Notes: a model not told the origin generated them from the letters alone. 64,000 nucleotides of DNA from Fasciola hepatica (GCA_948099385.1 CANUEZ040000014.1:2170001-2234000); one strand, 5' to 3'. Numbered from the stretch's first letter, positions 45,475-57,979 are shown. Made by a program: numbers and translations.

Positions 45475-48400
45475 ACTACCACGCCCCACTGCATCGCGGG
45501 TCAGATTTTTGAATCAAAGGCTCCGGTTAGGGTTCCCAAAGAAAAACCGCTTCTGCGGTGTGGGCAGCCGCGAAGTATCATGTGCCGAGAAATCTCCAGC
45601 GGTCAATCGGGAAACACTCATTATCTCTCTGCTCTTCATCCTCTTCATCCTTTGCGTTCCATTTCTAAATGCCTACGAGTAGCCACAGGGAGCCGTGATT
45701 GTGAACTTGTAGCTCTCGGAAAGGGTAGCAAATTAAAGACAGAAGAAGGAGAATTCATTCTCCTACCTAAGCATCCTATTCACTTAGCTGCTTCCAACGT
45801 CCGCACACTTTGCCGAACGGGGCAACAAGCTGCCCTAGCTAGGACTCTTGAAACCTTTAACACAGACGTGTGTCGTGTCTCCAAAACACATACAAGATCC
45901 AACTTCAGTGGTAGTACTTCGCCCCCCTGATACAAGCTCGGCTTCTCGTTTCATTCTTCGCGTGTCGGGTGATTCGGTGTCTAGTACTCGTGGTCAGACT
46001 GACGTTGGAATCGCTCTGAGCGTGAAGGCTAAGCGTGCACTGCTCGACTAGATCCCAGTCAGCAGCCGTCTGTGTGCAGTTTGGTTGGATGGTTCTGTGA
46101 ATGTCAACATCAATAGACTGAAGTGCCGATGCGTGATTGTCGTTTCTGTGTATGCCCCAACTGACTGTAGCTCTCCTTAGGCTAAAGACGAATTCTACCA
46201 GGATTTGTCTCAACTGCTCCGTATCGTGCGCTCTACGGACATCACGGTTGTTGCTAATTTCAGTGCTCAAGTCGGAAGCTTAGAGAAGACGGAGAGGAAT
46301 ATGAGAGGCCGATATTGCGTTCCAGCCGATCGAACTGATGACATTGATCGACTCATTCAACTATGTTCCGACCATGGAGTGCTCCTAGCGAGTACAAATT
46401 TCTCGCACAAAAAGCGACACCAGCTAACCTGGCATCCTCATGCGCCTTCACAGTTGTCGGTTACCACTGGCCCGGATAAGTTCAAGACTGTCAATCATTT
46501 TGGTCCACGTCTGTAGACACTGATCACGCTCTTGTCCGCGCGCGCTTCAGCTTGCGCCCCGTTGGTGGCCGAAACAACGCCAAAGCGAACCGTTTCCCAC
46601 AGTTGCAGCTGGACGATAACCAACTATCTGCTTTCCAAACAGAATTATCCACAAGGTTATCGATGCATCCAGATGCGCAGGATCCAGAACAGCGATGGAT
46701 AGAGATCAAACAGGCTCTACGTGCGGCTGCTGATGTTACCCAAGGTCCAACAACTAGATACACACAGAAACATTGGATATCTGCATCCTCAGTTACACTG
46801 TTAGGCGTGCGCAGAACGATTCCTCTGGATTCCAGACACGATGAGGCACGGAGATGCCTTAAACGCCAACTGATTCGGAGCCTGAGAAATGATCGTGAGC
46901 AGTGATGGATTGCGAGGTGTAGGGAGATGGAAAAAGCTACGGCGATTGACAACAGCCGCAACCTTTTCCGTCTGATTAGACAAACCAGTCCACGTAAACC
47001 AGGCGTTAGCGAATTGATCAAAGAAGCGAACGGCTCACTGATTCAAACTCAAGAGCGTCGTCTACTTCGCTGGGCGGAGCATTTCGAGAAGCAGCTTAAT
47101 TGGCCTTTACCCTCTTCAAGTTTGATCACTAGCGCAATGGGTACAGCTCTTGTTGTAGATACCAGTCCTCCGTCAGAAACGGAGTTTCTTCGTGAGATAA
47201 GCTATCTTAAACGATATAAGGCTGCCGGACTGGATGGGTTGCCTCCGTCTATTTTCGAAGACGGTGACCCAGCACTTTTGCTGGAGTTGACAAAACTCCT
47301 CGGTTTGATATGGGAGAAGGAACAAGTTCCAAAGAGTTGGTGTGAATCGGTGATCGTACCGACCTATAAGAAAGCCGACAGGTCCTCCTGTAAAAGCCAC
47401 AGGGTAATAAGTCTGGTTAGTATCGCATCCAAACTGCTCGCTGATATTATTCTCTACCGCTTATCAACCACTCGCGAACAGTGCTCGCGTGAGAATCAAG
47501 CTAGGTTTAGATCTGGTGGAGGTTGCGCCGACCACGTGTTCACTCTTCGACAAATTTTAGGACGTACACATCTTCAACAGGCCTACTATCCCCGTTTTTC
47601 CTGATCTTAAGGCGGTCTTCGACTCAGTCGACCGCACAGTTCTCTGGCGCTGCCTCTTGCTGAAGGATGTACCAGGGAAATTCATTTCCATCGTAAAATT
47701 GCTTTACATTATTAGGCGAAGCTGAGCTTAGGCTTACGGTGATCTCTCACCCGAGTTCACCACAAGAAGTGGTGTACGGGAGGGTTGCCCCCTCTCCTTT
47801 TCTCTCCAGTTTTGTGATTGAAATGGTCCTAGGGACCACCCTTTTGTCTGGTGAGGATAGCGGGATTGAACTTTTCCCGGGTGGAAAGGTATCAGACCTT
47901 GAGTATGCGGACGACATAGTTCCTCTAAGTGAAGATATAGATAAGTTGCAAGCTTGACGGGTTGTGTAGCAATGTTCGGTATGCGTTTTGCACCTTCAAA
48001 TTGCAAGATGCTGTTGCAGGACTGAGTTCATCATCATCGTACAGCGTTAAACAGTAGGACAAGCCCCACCGACCACTGCCTTTCTCACCATCTTGCACGT
48101 TGAATTAGAAAGTAAGAATATACAAGATGGACAGGAAGTGGACCTGCACGGGTGGGAAAAGAAAAGAATGCCCTAGTAGCCAAAACACGGAATACACACT
48201 CTAAATGTACAAACACACGTCGATCAGTCATTCTGATTCGACAGAAAGTGACAACACGATCGCCACTGTTCGCGGTTCGCAGCCATATCCTTCAGTGTCA
48301 CCAGCCAACTGGTAGACGGGTCTTTTGGACCCCAACCACGAAGACGTGAGGCACCTACTTTTCCTAATTTGGCCCAACGCCAAACCTTCCAGTGTCTGGG

Positions 48401-49065
48401 GAGGCTATAAATGCGGTAGACAAGTTCTGTTACCTAGGGAGCTTCATCTCACCCGGAGGTAGGATATCGGATGAAGTGTGTCTGCTTGTATAGAAGGCTC
48501 GTTTGGCATTTGCCAACCTGAGTCATCTGTGGCGTCGACATGACATCCGTTTACCTATCAAGGATCGAGTGTACACTGAAGCAGTCAGGCCCGTGCTTCT
48601 GTATGATTCGGAGGCATGGCCACTGCGGGCGGAGGACACGAAGATTGTTGGAACTTGAACACCGATATCTTCGTAGTTTTGCTCGAATCTGGTGGGAAAA
48701 CCGTGTGAGCAATGCTGAGGTTCGACAGAAAGTCTTAGGTTCAAAGATCAATTTATTAGATGAAACACTAAAGGTCGCCAGGCTAGGATAGTTGGGATAT
48801 GTGTTAAGCATGTCCCCTGACAGGTTCCCACGGGTGCTATGTTTGCTGAGGCGGGCACCGGTTGGAAGATGAGTTAGGATGGTCAGTATATGACTTGGTA
48901 GAAAGGTATAAAAAGCCTGACTAGTGGACTTAGCCATGTAGGGCGTGTTAGACTTCCTGGGTAGGGTCCAAGAGACCCTCCCACTCAGTGGTTAGATACG
49001 TTGGGGGATATGGCTAAATACCGCGATCAGTGGCGCTCTTACATTCACGTACTTTCTTTATCGAC
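45475..49065 (+). mobile_element. RTE-type non-LTR element RTE-A, near full-length, decayed
   Basis: The 5' region matches RTE-C. The endonuclease spans about 45770-46560: AASNVRTLC, VCRVSKTHT, a QTDVGIALSVKA block, CAVWLDGSVN, VVSVYAPTDCS, VANFSAQVGSL (usual GDFN lost) and TDHALVRARFS. The linker is open at 46552-46905. RT is open at 46927-47604 (KAAGLDGLPPSIFEDG, WCESVIVPTYKKADRS, a VISLVSIASKLL block, ARFRSGGGCADHVFTLRQI). It continues in other frames with a decayed motif A and E-Y-A-D-D-I-V at 47901-47921. The C-terminal region at 48360-49060 contains DKFCYLGSFIS, YLRSFARIWWENRVSNAEVR and GDMAKYRDQWRSYIHVLS. Stops and frameshifts make it non-coding. Confidence 0.9.
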
Positions 49066-49204
49066 TTAATTCCATTAACGTAGTTCTCTTCTTACTCCTT
49101 TCATACTTTTTTCTCCTTCATTAATTTATTTTGGAGTTGCCGCTAGGAGATAGCAACCGAAGCCATCGCACCCAGTGCATGATCAGTGGTTGTCTGAACT
49201 GAAT

Positions 49205-49540
49205 TTTCACCTAGAGACAGTCCGCGGGAGGGATCGGCGTTAAAAAATGATAAATGCTGCGGGGGAAGTTTCGTTTAGACAGTAAAACACAACCAGCTCG
49301 TCTTCGGTCGGAGTGTTTTTGGGTCATTGAGTATCCGTTAATATCTGTTTCTCCGTCTGAATTATTGTGAACGAACCAGGTTTCTGTGATGCCCACTATG
49401 TGAGGGTTGCTCTCCGCCACTTGTTTTTTAAGCTGTAGCATCTTGTTGGAGATACTTAAGCAGTTGGTGGTCAGAAATCTCAAAGCACACTCACGAGGCA
49501 TCTTGGTACAGAAAGAAGGGACTGTTATATGAGGATTCAC
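49205..49540 (-). mobile_element. CR1-type endonuclease N-terminal fragment
   Basis: A 109-codon minus frame starts at 49540. It reads LRFLTTNCLSISNKM, then NPHIVGITETWF (the T-E-T-W catalytic region) and INGYSMTQKHSDRRRAGC, the opening of a CR1 ORF2 endonuclease. The first 13 residues may be the C-terminus of ORF1 or leader. It is cut off near 49205. It resembles the CR1-A families in style, but I cannot assign it to one. Confidence 0.75.
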
Positions 49541-49894
49541 TCTGGTCGTATTAGCGCGCGAGATATTTCTTGTGCCAGCTCAGTTCAGTTGGCCCACTTC
49601 TACAGCGTGTATGGGGTGTCTGAGAGGAGTAGCACTTCTGAGTTGGTTGACTGTCGTGTCCCTTGGGGCATCCTCCATCTCTTTGGTCTCCATCATTCAC
49701 CCAACTCTCACCTGTGGCTCCACGAAGCTGAAGCATGCATCAGCGGCCACACCCCGGCAAACCGCTCGACAGGCGGGCTAAACCAGGTTGAGGGTTACCG
49801 AGGTCTAAAAAACTTCGGCGAGACGGTGTTCGGCATGTGAAGACAGATCCTTCTGAATGGGCCGACGAGATCTACTGATCCAACGGCCACAAAA

Positions 49895-50060
49895 GAGACC
49901 TATTCAACTGCCTGATCCGGCATTCCAGAGGAGGCGAACGAACCGTACAGCAGGTCACCGGCTCCTCTGGGAACACCCTGCTGCCTTGCAGTCTGCACTT
50001 GGGTGTGCAAGGGCTAGAGGTGCAACCTCGAACAAAAAGGCTGAACGGTGCTGGGGACAC
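49895..50060 (+). repeat. Dispersed repeat R2, copy 1
   Basis: It shares an ordered series of blocks with 58855-58985: GAGGA.G..GAACG..C.GTACAG, CGGCTC, TGCCTTGCAG, a spacer, then AGGTGCAACCTCGAACAAAAAGGC (second copy AGGTGCATCCTCGAGTAAAAAGGC). No coding signal was seen. Confidence 0.55.
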
Positions 50061-50159
50061 CGCTTCGTACCCTACTCCCGCGACTCTCTATCGTTATTCA
50101 CGAAACCTTCGCGATATCCATGGAGCCGACTTATCCTCTCGCAGGAGATAGTCGTGTAA

Positions 50160-51060
50160 AAGTAAAAAGTAAGCACTTCTACAGCGAGCCTTTCAAATAT
50201 ACCTGCCAGGTAAACAATGCAGGTATATATCACCCCTCCATCAGAAATGGAGCTTATGCCGGAGATACGTTTCTTGAAAGAATACAAAGCCACCGGACCG
50301 GATGGGTTGTCTCTATCTTTTTTCAAGGATAGAGGCGAAGCTTTGGTTTCGGAATTAACCAAACTCCTCCGGGTAATCTGGGTAAGTGAACAGATTCCCA
50401 GGGAATGGTGTGAATCGGTGATTATGCCGATTTACAAGAAAGGTGACAGGTCTTGTGGAAACCACAGAGGAATTAGCTTGGTAAGTACCGCATCCAAACT
50501 GTTCATCGGGCTTATTCTCCACCGATTATCCAGTTTCCGTGAACTGTGTAAGCTTAGGAATCAAGCAGATTTCTGACCCGGTCGGGGCTGTATAGACCAC
50601 ATCTTTATTCTTCAACAAACTTTGGAGCACAGACACATCTTCATTAGACCCACAATGTGTCTTTCTTGATCTGAAAGTAGCGTTCGATTCAGTTGACCGC
50701 ACAGTTCTCTGGCGCAGCCTCTCACTGAAGGGTGTGCCAGAAAATTTTATTTCTGTTTTCCAATTTTTGTATGCAAACAGTCGAAGCGGAGTTCGTGCTT
50801 ACGGCGACTTTTTATCTGAGTTCACCACGGAAAGTGGTGTTCGTCTGGGTTGCCCTCTATCACCTTTCCTTTTGAGCTTTGTAATTGAAATGATTCTGAA
50901 AATAACCTTATGGTATTGCAATAGTAGCATCGATCTGTGCTCAGACAGCATACTAGATGACTTACAAAATGCAAATTATGTGAAGATGATTGAAGATCCA
51001 AGGAAGTTGTAGGCTTTTCTGGATAGCCTAGACAACATTTCTGAAGGTGATAGTTTTTCG
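50160..51060 (+). mobile_element. RTE-type element RTE-B, RT fragment
   Basis: The frame 50217-50576 carries KEYKATGPDGLSLSFFKDRG, WCESVIMPIYKKGDRS and GNHRGISLVSTASKLF, ending just before the GR-C-DHIF block, which is present after a stop at 50574. Motif A is decayed (LDLKVAFDSVDR-like at about 50668-50700). The frame 50734-51012 has FQFLYANSRSGVRAYG, EFTTESGVRLGCPLSPFLLS and a decayed A-N-Y-V-K in place of the catalytic YADD. It is truncated at both ends. Confidence 0.85.
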
Positions 51061-51379
51061 TGACCACCACAGCCTGTCCTTCCTAGCAGACCAATGCCAT
51101 CACGGTGCGACATGGGATGCCCCAGCAGAACCTGTTCAGTATTGAGATCAAGGCTTGAGACAATGGAACTATGACTGTTCCTAACGGAAATTTCGGTTGA
51201 TATGGCTAAAGCTCCGACTTCCTTATGTTAATCACTACTTTTGTGTTGATTACCGTTCACCCAACAGTATCGACTCATCCATCTTCGACTTATCATTGAA
51301 CATTGAGCTTTAGTTCGGGACAGATCCCAGTTACCATATCACCTTAGATGTTAATGTCCATCTTCGGGTTGGTTGATTC

Positions 51380-52100
51380 ATTCATCTGTAGCGCGAAGCC
51401 GAACATTTCGTCGTGGTCAACAGCCTGTGCCAATTAGTTGGCCTTCCCACATGAATCCCCGACCGAGCTGTCAACCGTGCCCATATCCTCGATCTTACTC
51501 TCATTTCTGTTCCCTCTCTCTTCTCAGGTATCTCCGCTCTCACTCCACTTGGCTCATCTGACACCTGTATTTTTTCCTGTTCAGTCAGTTTTACCCGCCT
51601 CAAGACATTTTGGCTCTACAGTTCGGCCAACTGGGACGGCTTTTGCGATTTTCTAGGTCCCCATCCTTGGAACGAAAGCTGCTTTACTTCAAACGTTTCC
51701 GATTCCGTTTCTAACTTCACCGACATAGTTCATCGAGATATGAACTTTGTTCCACACTTTTCCAAGCCTGAATCTCCCTAGTAGTTCAACCACGAATGAC
51801 CGTGTTGTACGCTTGAAGCGCTCAGCACTTCGCTACTGGCGCCGCTCGCCCACTTCCGACTCCCACCACCGCCTGATGCTGGTTAACCATACAGAGAGCC
51901 AGGGAACGTTTAGTCTCATCTGCCAAACATTTTAGTCCCCCGTCAAAGCAGTCTCCGGCAGTTTTTGAGCTCCCAATATCTCTTTCAATTGTAATTCCCC
52001 CGGTGATCTAGAATATGCACAACATGAGAAACCTAAGGGTTTTGCTTCCCGGTTTGCCTCCAGCTCCATCTTACCCTTTTATACTACTCCTCCGGTTCCT

Positions 52101-52150
<50 letters not shown>

Positions 52151-53340
52151 CTCTCTCCTGTATTTTACCTCATAGTAGCATTAGGGAGATCAGCCAAGTG
52201 CTACGTTTTCTGAACGTATGCAAGCCACCCGGTCCGGGCGGTATGCCACCCACCGTCCTCAAAACATGTCCCCTTGATCTGGCTCCTCATTTACGTCGTC
52301 TTTTCCTCCCCCCGTCTCACTCACAAACTTTCTGCCCTTCCAACTCTCTGGAAACACGTCATGATTTTTCCCATTTTCAAACGTGGTGATCTTTCCGACC
52401 CGGATAAATTTCGTCCGAATTTCCTCACACCTATTGTTTCGAAAATACTCGAAACTATAATCTCCCACCAAATGCGTACGTTTCTCGATCGCGAAGGACT
52501 ACTGAGCAGTCGCAAATGCATATTCTGACCTCGCCGTCCCACCGGTGATATATTGGTTCCCGTCTAGCACTCATGGTCAGTGACGCTCGACAACTGTGGA
52601 GAAATACATCGTCTCCCTTCACATCTCTAACACCTTTGACCGAATTTGGAACGAAGGTCTTCTGGCAAGACTGCCCATGTCCGGGTTCTATCCCGCTCTC
52701 GTATTGTGGACATAATCGAACCATTTCCATCCAAGTTGATGGGGTCCTGTCTCAGCCATTTTCTGTGGATGCTGGCATTCCTCAGGGTTCAGTCTTTTTG
52801 TCAACCCTGTATATTTTATTCACTAGTGATCCTCTATCCACTGATTACAACCCCAATCCATTTATTTCCCGTTGACGCTACCTTCCATTCTTCCCACACT
52901 TACCGCCATACGTGCAGAGTTGGTTTTCTATTTCGCACCAGACACTTCCTCACACCGACTCATTTTCTTCTGCTGTATAAAGCTCAAATCCACCCCACAA
53001 TTGAATACTGCAGTCAGGTGTGTGGTGGGGCTTCGTCTTTTTCTCTTTCGCTTCTTAACCGGGTTCAACGAAACATCATCCGGCTGATCGATGACCCTCC
53101 TTTAACCTCCAATCTGCAGTCACTAGCCCATCATCGGGCGGTCGCTTCGTTTTCCCTCTTCAGTTGGTACTATTTTGGATTCTGTTCTTCTGAGTTTGCT
53201 TCGTCAGTTCCTCTTCCTATGACTTTTTTCCGATCACCACGTATCCAGGCAGCTAGTAATCCTCATCGATTTTCTGTCACTAGATGTCGTACTTCTGTCT
53301 TTCAATCTTGTTTTATCCCCCGGACTGTTGAACTGTAGGA
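51380..53340 (+). mobile_element. Jockey-like non-LTR element J1, truncated and decayed
   Basis: It begins inside the endonuclease: N-R-A-H-I-L-D-L-T-L-I-S-V near 51475-51515, then LTPLGSSDTC, a decayed SDHC, near 51540-51565. After the (CT)n tract it shows the RT entry REISQVLRFLNVCKPPGPGGMP (52176-52245). A decayed K-I-L-E-T-I-I block, VDGVLSQPFSVDAGIPQGSV (about 52735-52800) and PVDATFH, where the catalytic FADD should be, follow. The C-terminus is open to 53338 (LLYKAQIHPTIEYCSQVCGG, LLNRVQRNIIRLIDDP, HHRAVASFSLFSWYYFG). The active site is lost. Confidence 0.8.
52105..52146. repeat. (CT)n microsatellite
   Basis: An uninterrupted CT dinucleotide run of about 21 units lies inside the Jockey-like element J1, between its endonuclease and RT parts. 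It is flanked by shorter T/C-rich imperfect repeats. Confidence 0.95.
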
Positions 53341-53344
53341 CTTT

Positions 53345-53740
53345 CCGTCTTTCTATCTTCCCACTCACTTGCAACCTCTCTCTCTCTCTCTCCAAAAGCA
53401 GGATCAACGAACAGATTCTTACGTAAATGTTCCTTCACTGCCACATTATGTTCTTTGATTATGGAGTCGACTCATGCTTTAATTCCCTTTGCGTGCAATA
53501 AAATGGGATGCGGAATCGATGGTCTGTATGGAGATAATGAGAGATGAATCCGGTCTAGCGGTGTTTAAGCTCAACTTCGTTGAATTAGAAAATTTGGTCA
53601 CCTACACCAGTCGGGGCAATGCGTTTTGTTCACGGAGTTGGTATAAGAACCGACGTCCTACGTCATGGTTGTTTTACGCTAATAAAATGAGATTGTATGC
53701 GCATAAAAAAACATTCTCCCTAGCTGCAGTGTGACAGCGG
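53345..53740. other. No assigned gene; 81-codon frame
   Basis: An 81-codon plus frame at 53489-53734 has no recognised motif and no clear splice sites. A short CT-rich tract lies at about 53375-53395. I see nothing else. Confidence 0.4.
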
Positions 53741-53744
53741 AAAC

Positions 53745-54345
53745 CAACAATATATCAGTGTTCGGATGCCTGTTGCACCTTTAAAGTTTAAAATGCTGTT
53801 GAAGGACTAAGTTGGCCCTGCACCAAACCTTGTGTTGTTAAGCGAACTCCTTGGACGAAGTGGAAAATGTTTCTTACTTGGGGAGTTGCATTTCACTTGG
53901 TGGTCATATATCGGCTGAAATGTTGTTGTGCTTAGAGAAGGCGTTTGGCTTTGATCTATTTGAGCCGCCTGTGATGCCGTCATAACATCGGATTGTTTAT
54001 CTAGGGCCGACTTTACACTGCGGCGGTTAGACCCATCCTCTTACATGGTTCAAAAAAATGACCGGTATGGGTAGAAGATTGGCGAAGAATGTCGACGTTT
54101 GGACATCATTGTCTTCGTAGTATTGCTCAGATATGGTGGGAAGATCGTATCATCGATGCTAAAATAAACCGCAGAATGTTGGGAACAAGAGGTCAGTCGT
54201 TGGAGCAGGCGTTCGACCAAATCAGTTTGGGACGTGTAACGTTTGCCCAAGTATAGATTCCCTCCGTGTAGGCTGTTCTACGAGGCAGTTAGAGGTTGAA
54301 GGGTGACCCAAGGCGGTCACTCTGTAACCTTGTAAATGGCTATTG
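53745..54345 (+). mobile_element. RTE-type element RTE-D, C-terminal fragment
   Basis: The first part, G-M-R(P)VAPLKFKMLL at 53766-53800, matches the RTE-A stretch just after its YADD (FGMRFAPSNCKMLL). A decayed F-Y-L-G-S-I-S-G-G-H-I-S block (about 53865-53915) follows. The F-H-C-L-R-S-I-A-Q-I-W-W-E-D-R region is at 54095-54145, with IDAKINRRMLGTRGQSLEQ after it. It is in several frames, so it is decayed. The palm is absent, consistent with 5' truncation. Confidence 0.75.
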
Positions 54346-54519
54346 ATTTTTCGAACTGAAATGATCCACGTGTTTATTTATATATTTATTTCCCATATCC
54401 CAGTACGTAGTACAGGGGCGTGGTACCACGAAGAACATATATCAAGCGAAGAATGTAAACAATGTGGGTGCCTGTGCCTACATCTATGCAACTGTCACAA
54501 CATCACGCCTATCTAGTTT

Positions 54520-57320
54520 TGACATTTCCAACCGAGAGTTTCTGCTCATGTGGATAAAATTCAAATTTCCATTTTCCAACCATTAGTTCTGCATTCTCTG
54601 TCGTTCCCTCAATAGCAATGGTTGTTCTGTCTGTAATTCGTTGTCACAAAGTGCGGAGGATATTTTGACACATGATCCTAGTCCCGATATCATCATGTTA
54701 GGGGAATTAATCGCCACTTGGCTGAAATGTCAGCTTGTTAACTTGCTGAATTCTCCAATACAATACAATACAACACCACGCTCATCCAGTAACACTATCC
54801 TGGGAAGCAAAACGGAAGCATTTGCCGTCACTAACAACCTGCTGCAGCTAATCCGTTTTCCCACCCGGGTCCCCGGTCGCCCTGATGATCGTGCACACAC
54901 CCTCAACCCCTTGACATTCAACCCGCCTTTTTTCAGTTGTTCCTCCCTCCCTTACCTGGTGGTGGTTGAGTGGTTTAGAGCGTTTGCTTACTACCTCGCA
55001 GGTCAGAGGTTTGAATCCCCACCATCACGGTTACCTTGGTGGTAGACAGTAATCCACTATCGTCCGGATCGTTATTACACCCGACCTATTGGTACCTTAT
55101 GTGATTCTCCACTCCAAGTCTCAGAGTCTGATTGCCGATTATCCCTAATGGTGCAGTGTGCCTTTGTGGCTATGGGGTAAATACCCCTTCCACTGCACTC
55201 ATGCGCAAGCATGTAATAAAAGGAGTACTTCGGATCATTGTACCACCAAGTACCTGTTACACCTTTCTGCTCCCCAGGCGATCCCACCCCTCAGACGCAT
55301 TTTCTGGTGTTGTGACTCTGCAAATTAAAGCGCGATGTATGATTTTTTGGTTACATATCCCTGGTAGGAATGCTGCTTCGCTTCCGTTCGGAATACTTCT
55401 TCCAGGAACGTGTCAGAAACTACATTCAGGCATGCATATGTTCGTCTCTCACTTTCACAAATTCGGAAGACCCTGATCTCTCCAATGGTTCATTCACGAA
55501 TGTATTCGTGCAGTGAGGAAGAAAAGATTCACCACATAGCCCAGAATTTAGCTTGATATATTTGCAGTAGCCGTTTTTTCTGATCCCTCGCCAAGCTGTC
55601 TCCCGTTATTTGTGCCCACCTTCATTTCCATCTACCTCCAACTTCTTAGAAATATGTGAATACGATCTTTCGGAAAAGCCAAAATTTTTTCAGTCATGTT
55701 AGCATCCTGCTCCACTTTGTCACACACCCCTATCTTATCTTCGACTTCTTTTGAACCTCCCTTTGGGTCCCTAATTACCACTAGGAACGTCCGTCAGTTC
55801 TGTTTTCACTTAACACATCGAAACTTGGTCAGGATATTATTCCCCTCATTCTCTTGAAGAACTGTTCACCAGAACTCGCGCCTATTCTCCATCGTTTATT
55901 CATCCGATCTTTACAAAATGACGTGTTTTCTTCCTGTTGGAAGACTGCGCATGGTCTCACCACCCCAGAGCCTGGTGATTCCTCCCGACCTTCCAACTAC
56001 CGACTCATTTCCATGACACCAGTTCTATCCAGAGTTATGAAAACCGTAACCGCGAAACAACTTCGGGCGTACCTGGAGCGCCATGTATTCATGGGTGACC
56101 ACCAATATGGGTTTCGTCATGACTGATTCACCACATCTCGCGTATCTGGTCCTCTGCGCTGAACAATCACGGTAATCGCATTCGATGCTGCCAGATATCA
56201 CCAAGGCCTTTGGTTCAGTATGGCACGGAGGTTTGTTGTCAAAATCACCTGGATTTGGATCCTTTCATGAACTCATTTCTTGGGCTCGAGGTTTTATCAG
56301 CGGACGCTGCATTACGCTCCGAGTCGAGGGGCTCTTTCAACATACGTCAAGTGACTGCTGGCGTCTCCCAAGGCTTCGTACTACCCCCACACTGTTTCTT
56401 GTTTCTCATCAGCGACCTTCTTGCCACCACTTCTAACCCTGTCCATGCTTTTGCCGATGGTACCACCCTCCACTGCTCTATTTCCTCTCCGTCAGCTAAA
56501 ATCTCGCAATCGTTCCAATGTTTGTGCGTCGCTGAATCCCGATCTTGATTGGATTGCTTCTTGGGGTTTAGGTAGTTATGGTTCCTTCAATGCGCAAAAA
56601 ATTCTGGTTTATCCGTTTCTCTAAAACGTGATTTGTACTGCCACACACTCTCGTCGGACTCCATTACTGTTAACTCTAGCTCTTCCTCGGTTCTTCTTGG
56701 CCTTCTCTGATTCGCTTCCCTGGTATCCACATATAACTGTTCTTCGCATTATGGTTGGTTTTCTCCGTACCGGGCGTTTTTTAAACGCCCACCCAATTTT
56801 TTTCTCTTCAAGGCCCGAATTCGCCCTATTCTTGAATACTGCAGTCATGTTTGGGGTGGCACCTCGTCTTCTTCATGAATTCTTTTCGATCGTGTCCAGC
56901 TCAAAGCCGTCCACCACATCGGCAACCTCATAACAAACTCAGCTTTTCTGTCGCTAGCCCATTACTGGGCAGTTGCTTCGCTCTTTATTCTATCGGTATT
57001 ACCATCAGTTCGGCTCTCAGGGACTTGCTTCTGTGGTCCTTGTTCCTCTTGTTTTCACTCGTTTCTCCCGTGCGCAAGCATTAAACCATCCATATAAAAT
57101 GACCATTCTAATCTGCCGCACTGGTACTTTTAACTCTTCTCTTGTCCCAAGAACTTGGAAGGTGTGGAGCATCCACTCCCCCTCTGCATTTCTTCTTTCC
57201 TATAATCCTAAAACTTTCAGGCACAGAGTGAACAAACTGATTTTAAATGACTGTCGCCAAACATTTTCTCTACTATACAGTAGGTCCTTACACTATGAAG
57301 TTAATCCTTTCTGCCGTAAC
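54520..57320 (+). mobile_element. Jockey-like non-LTR element J2, decayed, split by a SINE
   Basis: The endonuclease lies at 54520-55240 (D-P-S-P-D-I-I-M-L-G, EAFAVTNNLLQLIRFPTRVP, PDDRAHTLN), interrupted by a SINE at 54957-55221. The catalytic S-D-H-C resumes at 55230-55241. RT runs from 55850: SPELAPILHRLFIRSL, PSNYRLISMTPVLSRVMK, DHQYGFRHD, PDITKAFGSVWHGGL (motif A, 56188-56232), VTAGVSQGFVLPP (56350-56390) and FADG at about 56449-56460, so the second catalytic aspartate is lost. The C-terminus is at 56700-57270 (LEFALFLNTAVM-like, RTWKVW...). Same family style as J1. Confidence 0.8.
54957..55221 (+). mobile_element. tRNA-derived SINE nested in J2
   Basis: The insert separates endonuclease motifs of J2 that should be about adjacent. 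Its 5' end looks like a tRNA gene head: A-box-like TGGTTGAGTGG at 54963-54973 and B-box-like GTTTGAATC at 55009-55017, 35 bp apart, with GTCAG/GTTTGAATCCCC as a TpsiC arm remnant. About 200 bp of unrelated body follow, ending in an A-rich AATAAAAGG tail at 55214-55222. This is the layout of a Pol III-transcribed tRNA-SINE. The source tRNA is not identified and an exact target duplication was not seen. Confidence 0.75.
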
Positions 57321-57324
57321 TCAT

Positions 57325-57465
57325 GTTAATCATGTAATAGTAATAAAAATTTGGCTCTGAAAAAATTGGTGTAGGTGGTTGATACCCGACAGAGGAAGAT
57401 TTTCGTTGGTCAGGGATATTGGGGGTGAGACCCAGAATAAAAACCGACGAGGCGAATGCTGCGTA

Positions 57466-57541
<76 letters not shown>

Positions 57542-57878
57542 TTTATTTGTCCGTTTCAAAGAGTTGTGAAACCTCATTTTGTGCGCAGCACAATGTTTTC
57601 ATAAAAACTGGGACTGATTGCCAAACGGGACTGATCAAGCGAGTGGCTGGTATTGTTAGTTCCGTGTGTCTCAGTATTGCTCGTCTTTTGATCCTTTCAT
57701 GACTTATGTGTGATTTACGAACATGTTGAAGTTTCATCTTCGGTATTAAGGTTGCAGTATTTTGTAATTTTCCTAATTTCGCATACGCCATGTTTTGTCT
57801 CTACTCTTCAGAGCAACTGTTTCTTCTGTGTTCAACTCTTCAAGTGGTAATTATATCCCCTCTCGCGTTCTCTTCCTG
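57325..57878. other. Intergenic/5' flank of SH3BP5 with a TA repeat
   Basis: Between the end of J2 and the start codon at 57879 I see a TA microsatellite (57469-57539) and no other gene. The SH3BP5 promoter and 5' UTR, possibly with a trans-splice acceptor, should lie here. I cannot point to a TATA box or defined start. An in-frame TAA at 57774-57776 limits how far upstream the coding frame can extend in this exon. Confidence 0.5.
57469..57539. repeat. (TA)n microsatellite
   Basis: A continuous TA run of about 70 bp lies roughly 340 bp upstream of the SH3BP5 start codon. Confidence 0.95.
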
Positions 57879-57935
57879 ATGAACGACGATCATTCCGAAG
57901 ACGATCTTCTGCCACAACAACGTCAGGAAGTAGAA
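57879..57935 (+). CDS. SH3BP5: SH3BP5 orthologue, coding exon 1
   Basis: It is 19 codons from ATG (MNDDHSEDDLLPQQRQEVE) to a good donor, GAA|GTAAAT, phase 0. The ATG is the first in frame after the TAA at 57774-57776. The acidic, Gln-rich start leads into the coiled-coil domain in the next exon, as in animal SH3BP5 and SH3BP5L, though the leader is short. The start choice is supported by frame and splice phase only, since the N-terminus is poorly conserved in the family. Confidence 0.75.
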
Positions 57936-57979
57936 GTAAATTATTTTTCTTAAAATCCAACAAACTCTTCTCCATCTAG

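Noticed and set aside
49560..49600. Reverse-complement ACTGA-like tail as a third CR1-A 3' end
   Set aside because: Only about 15 bases resemble the tail and the upstream 3' UTR blocks are missing.
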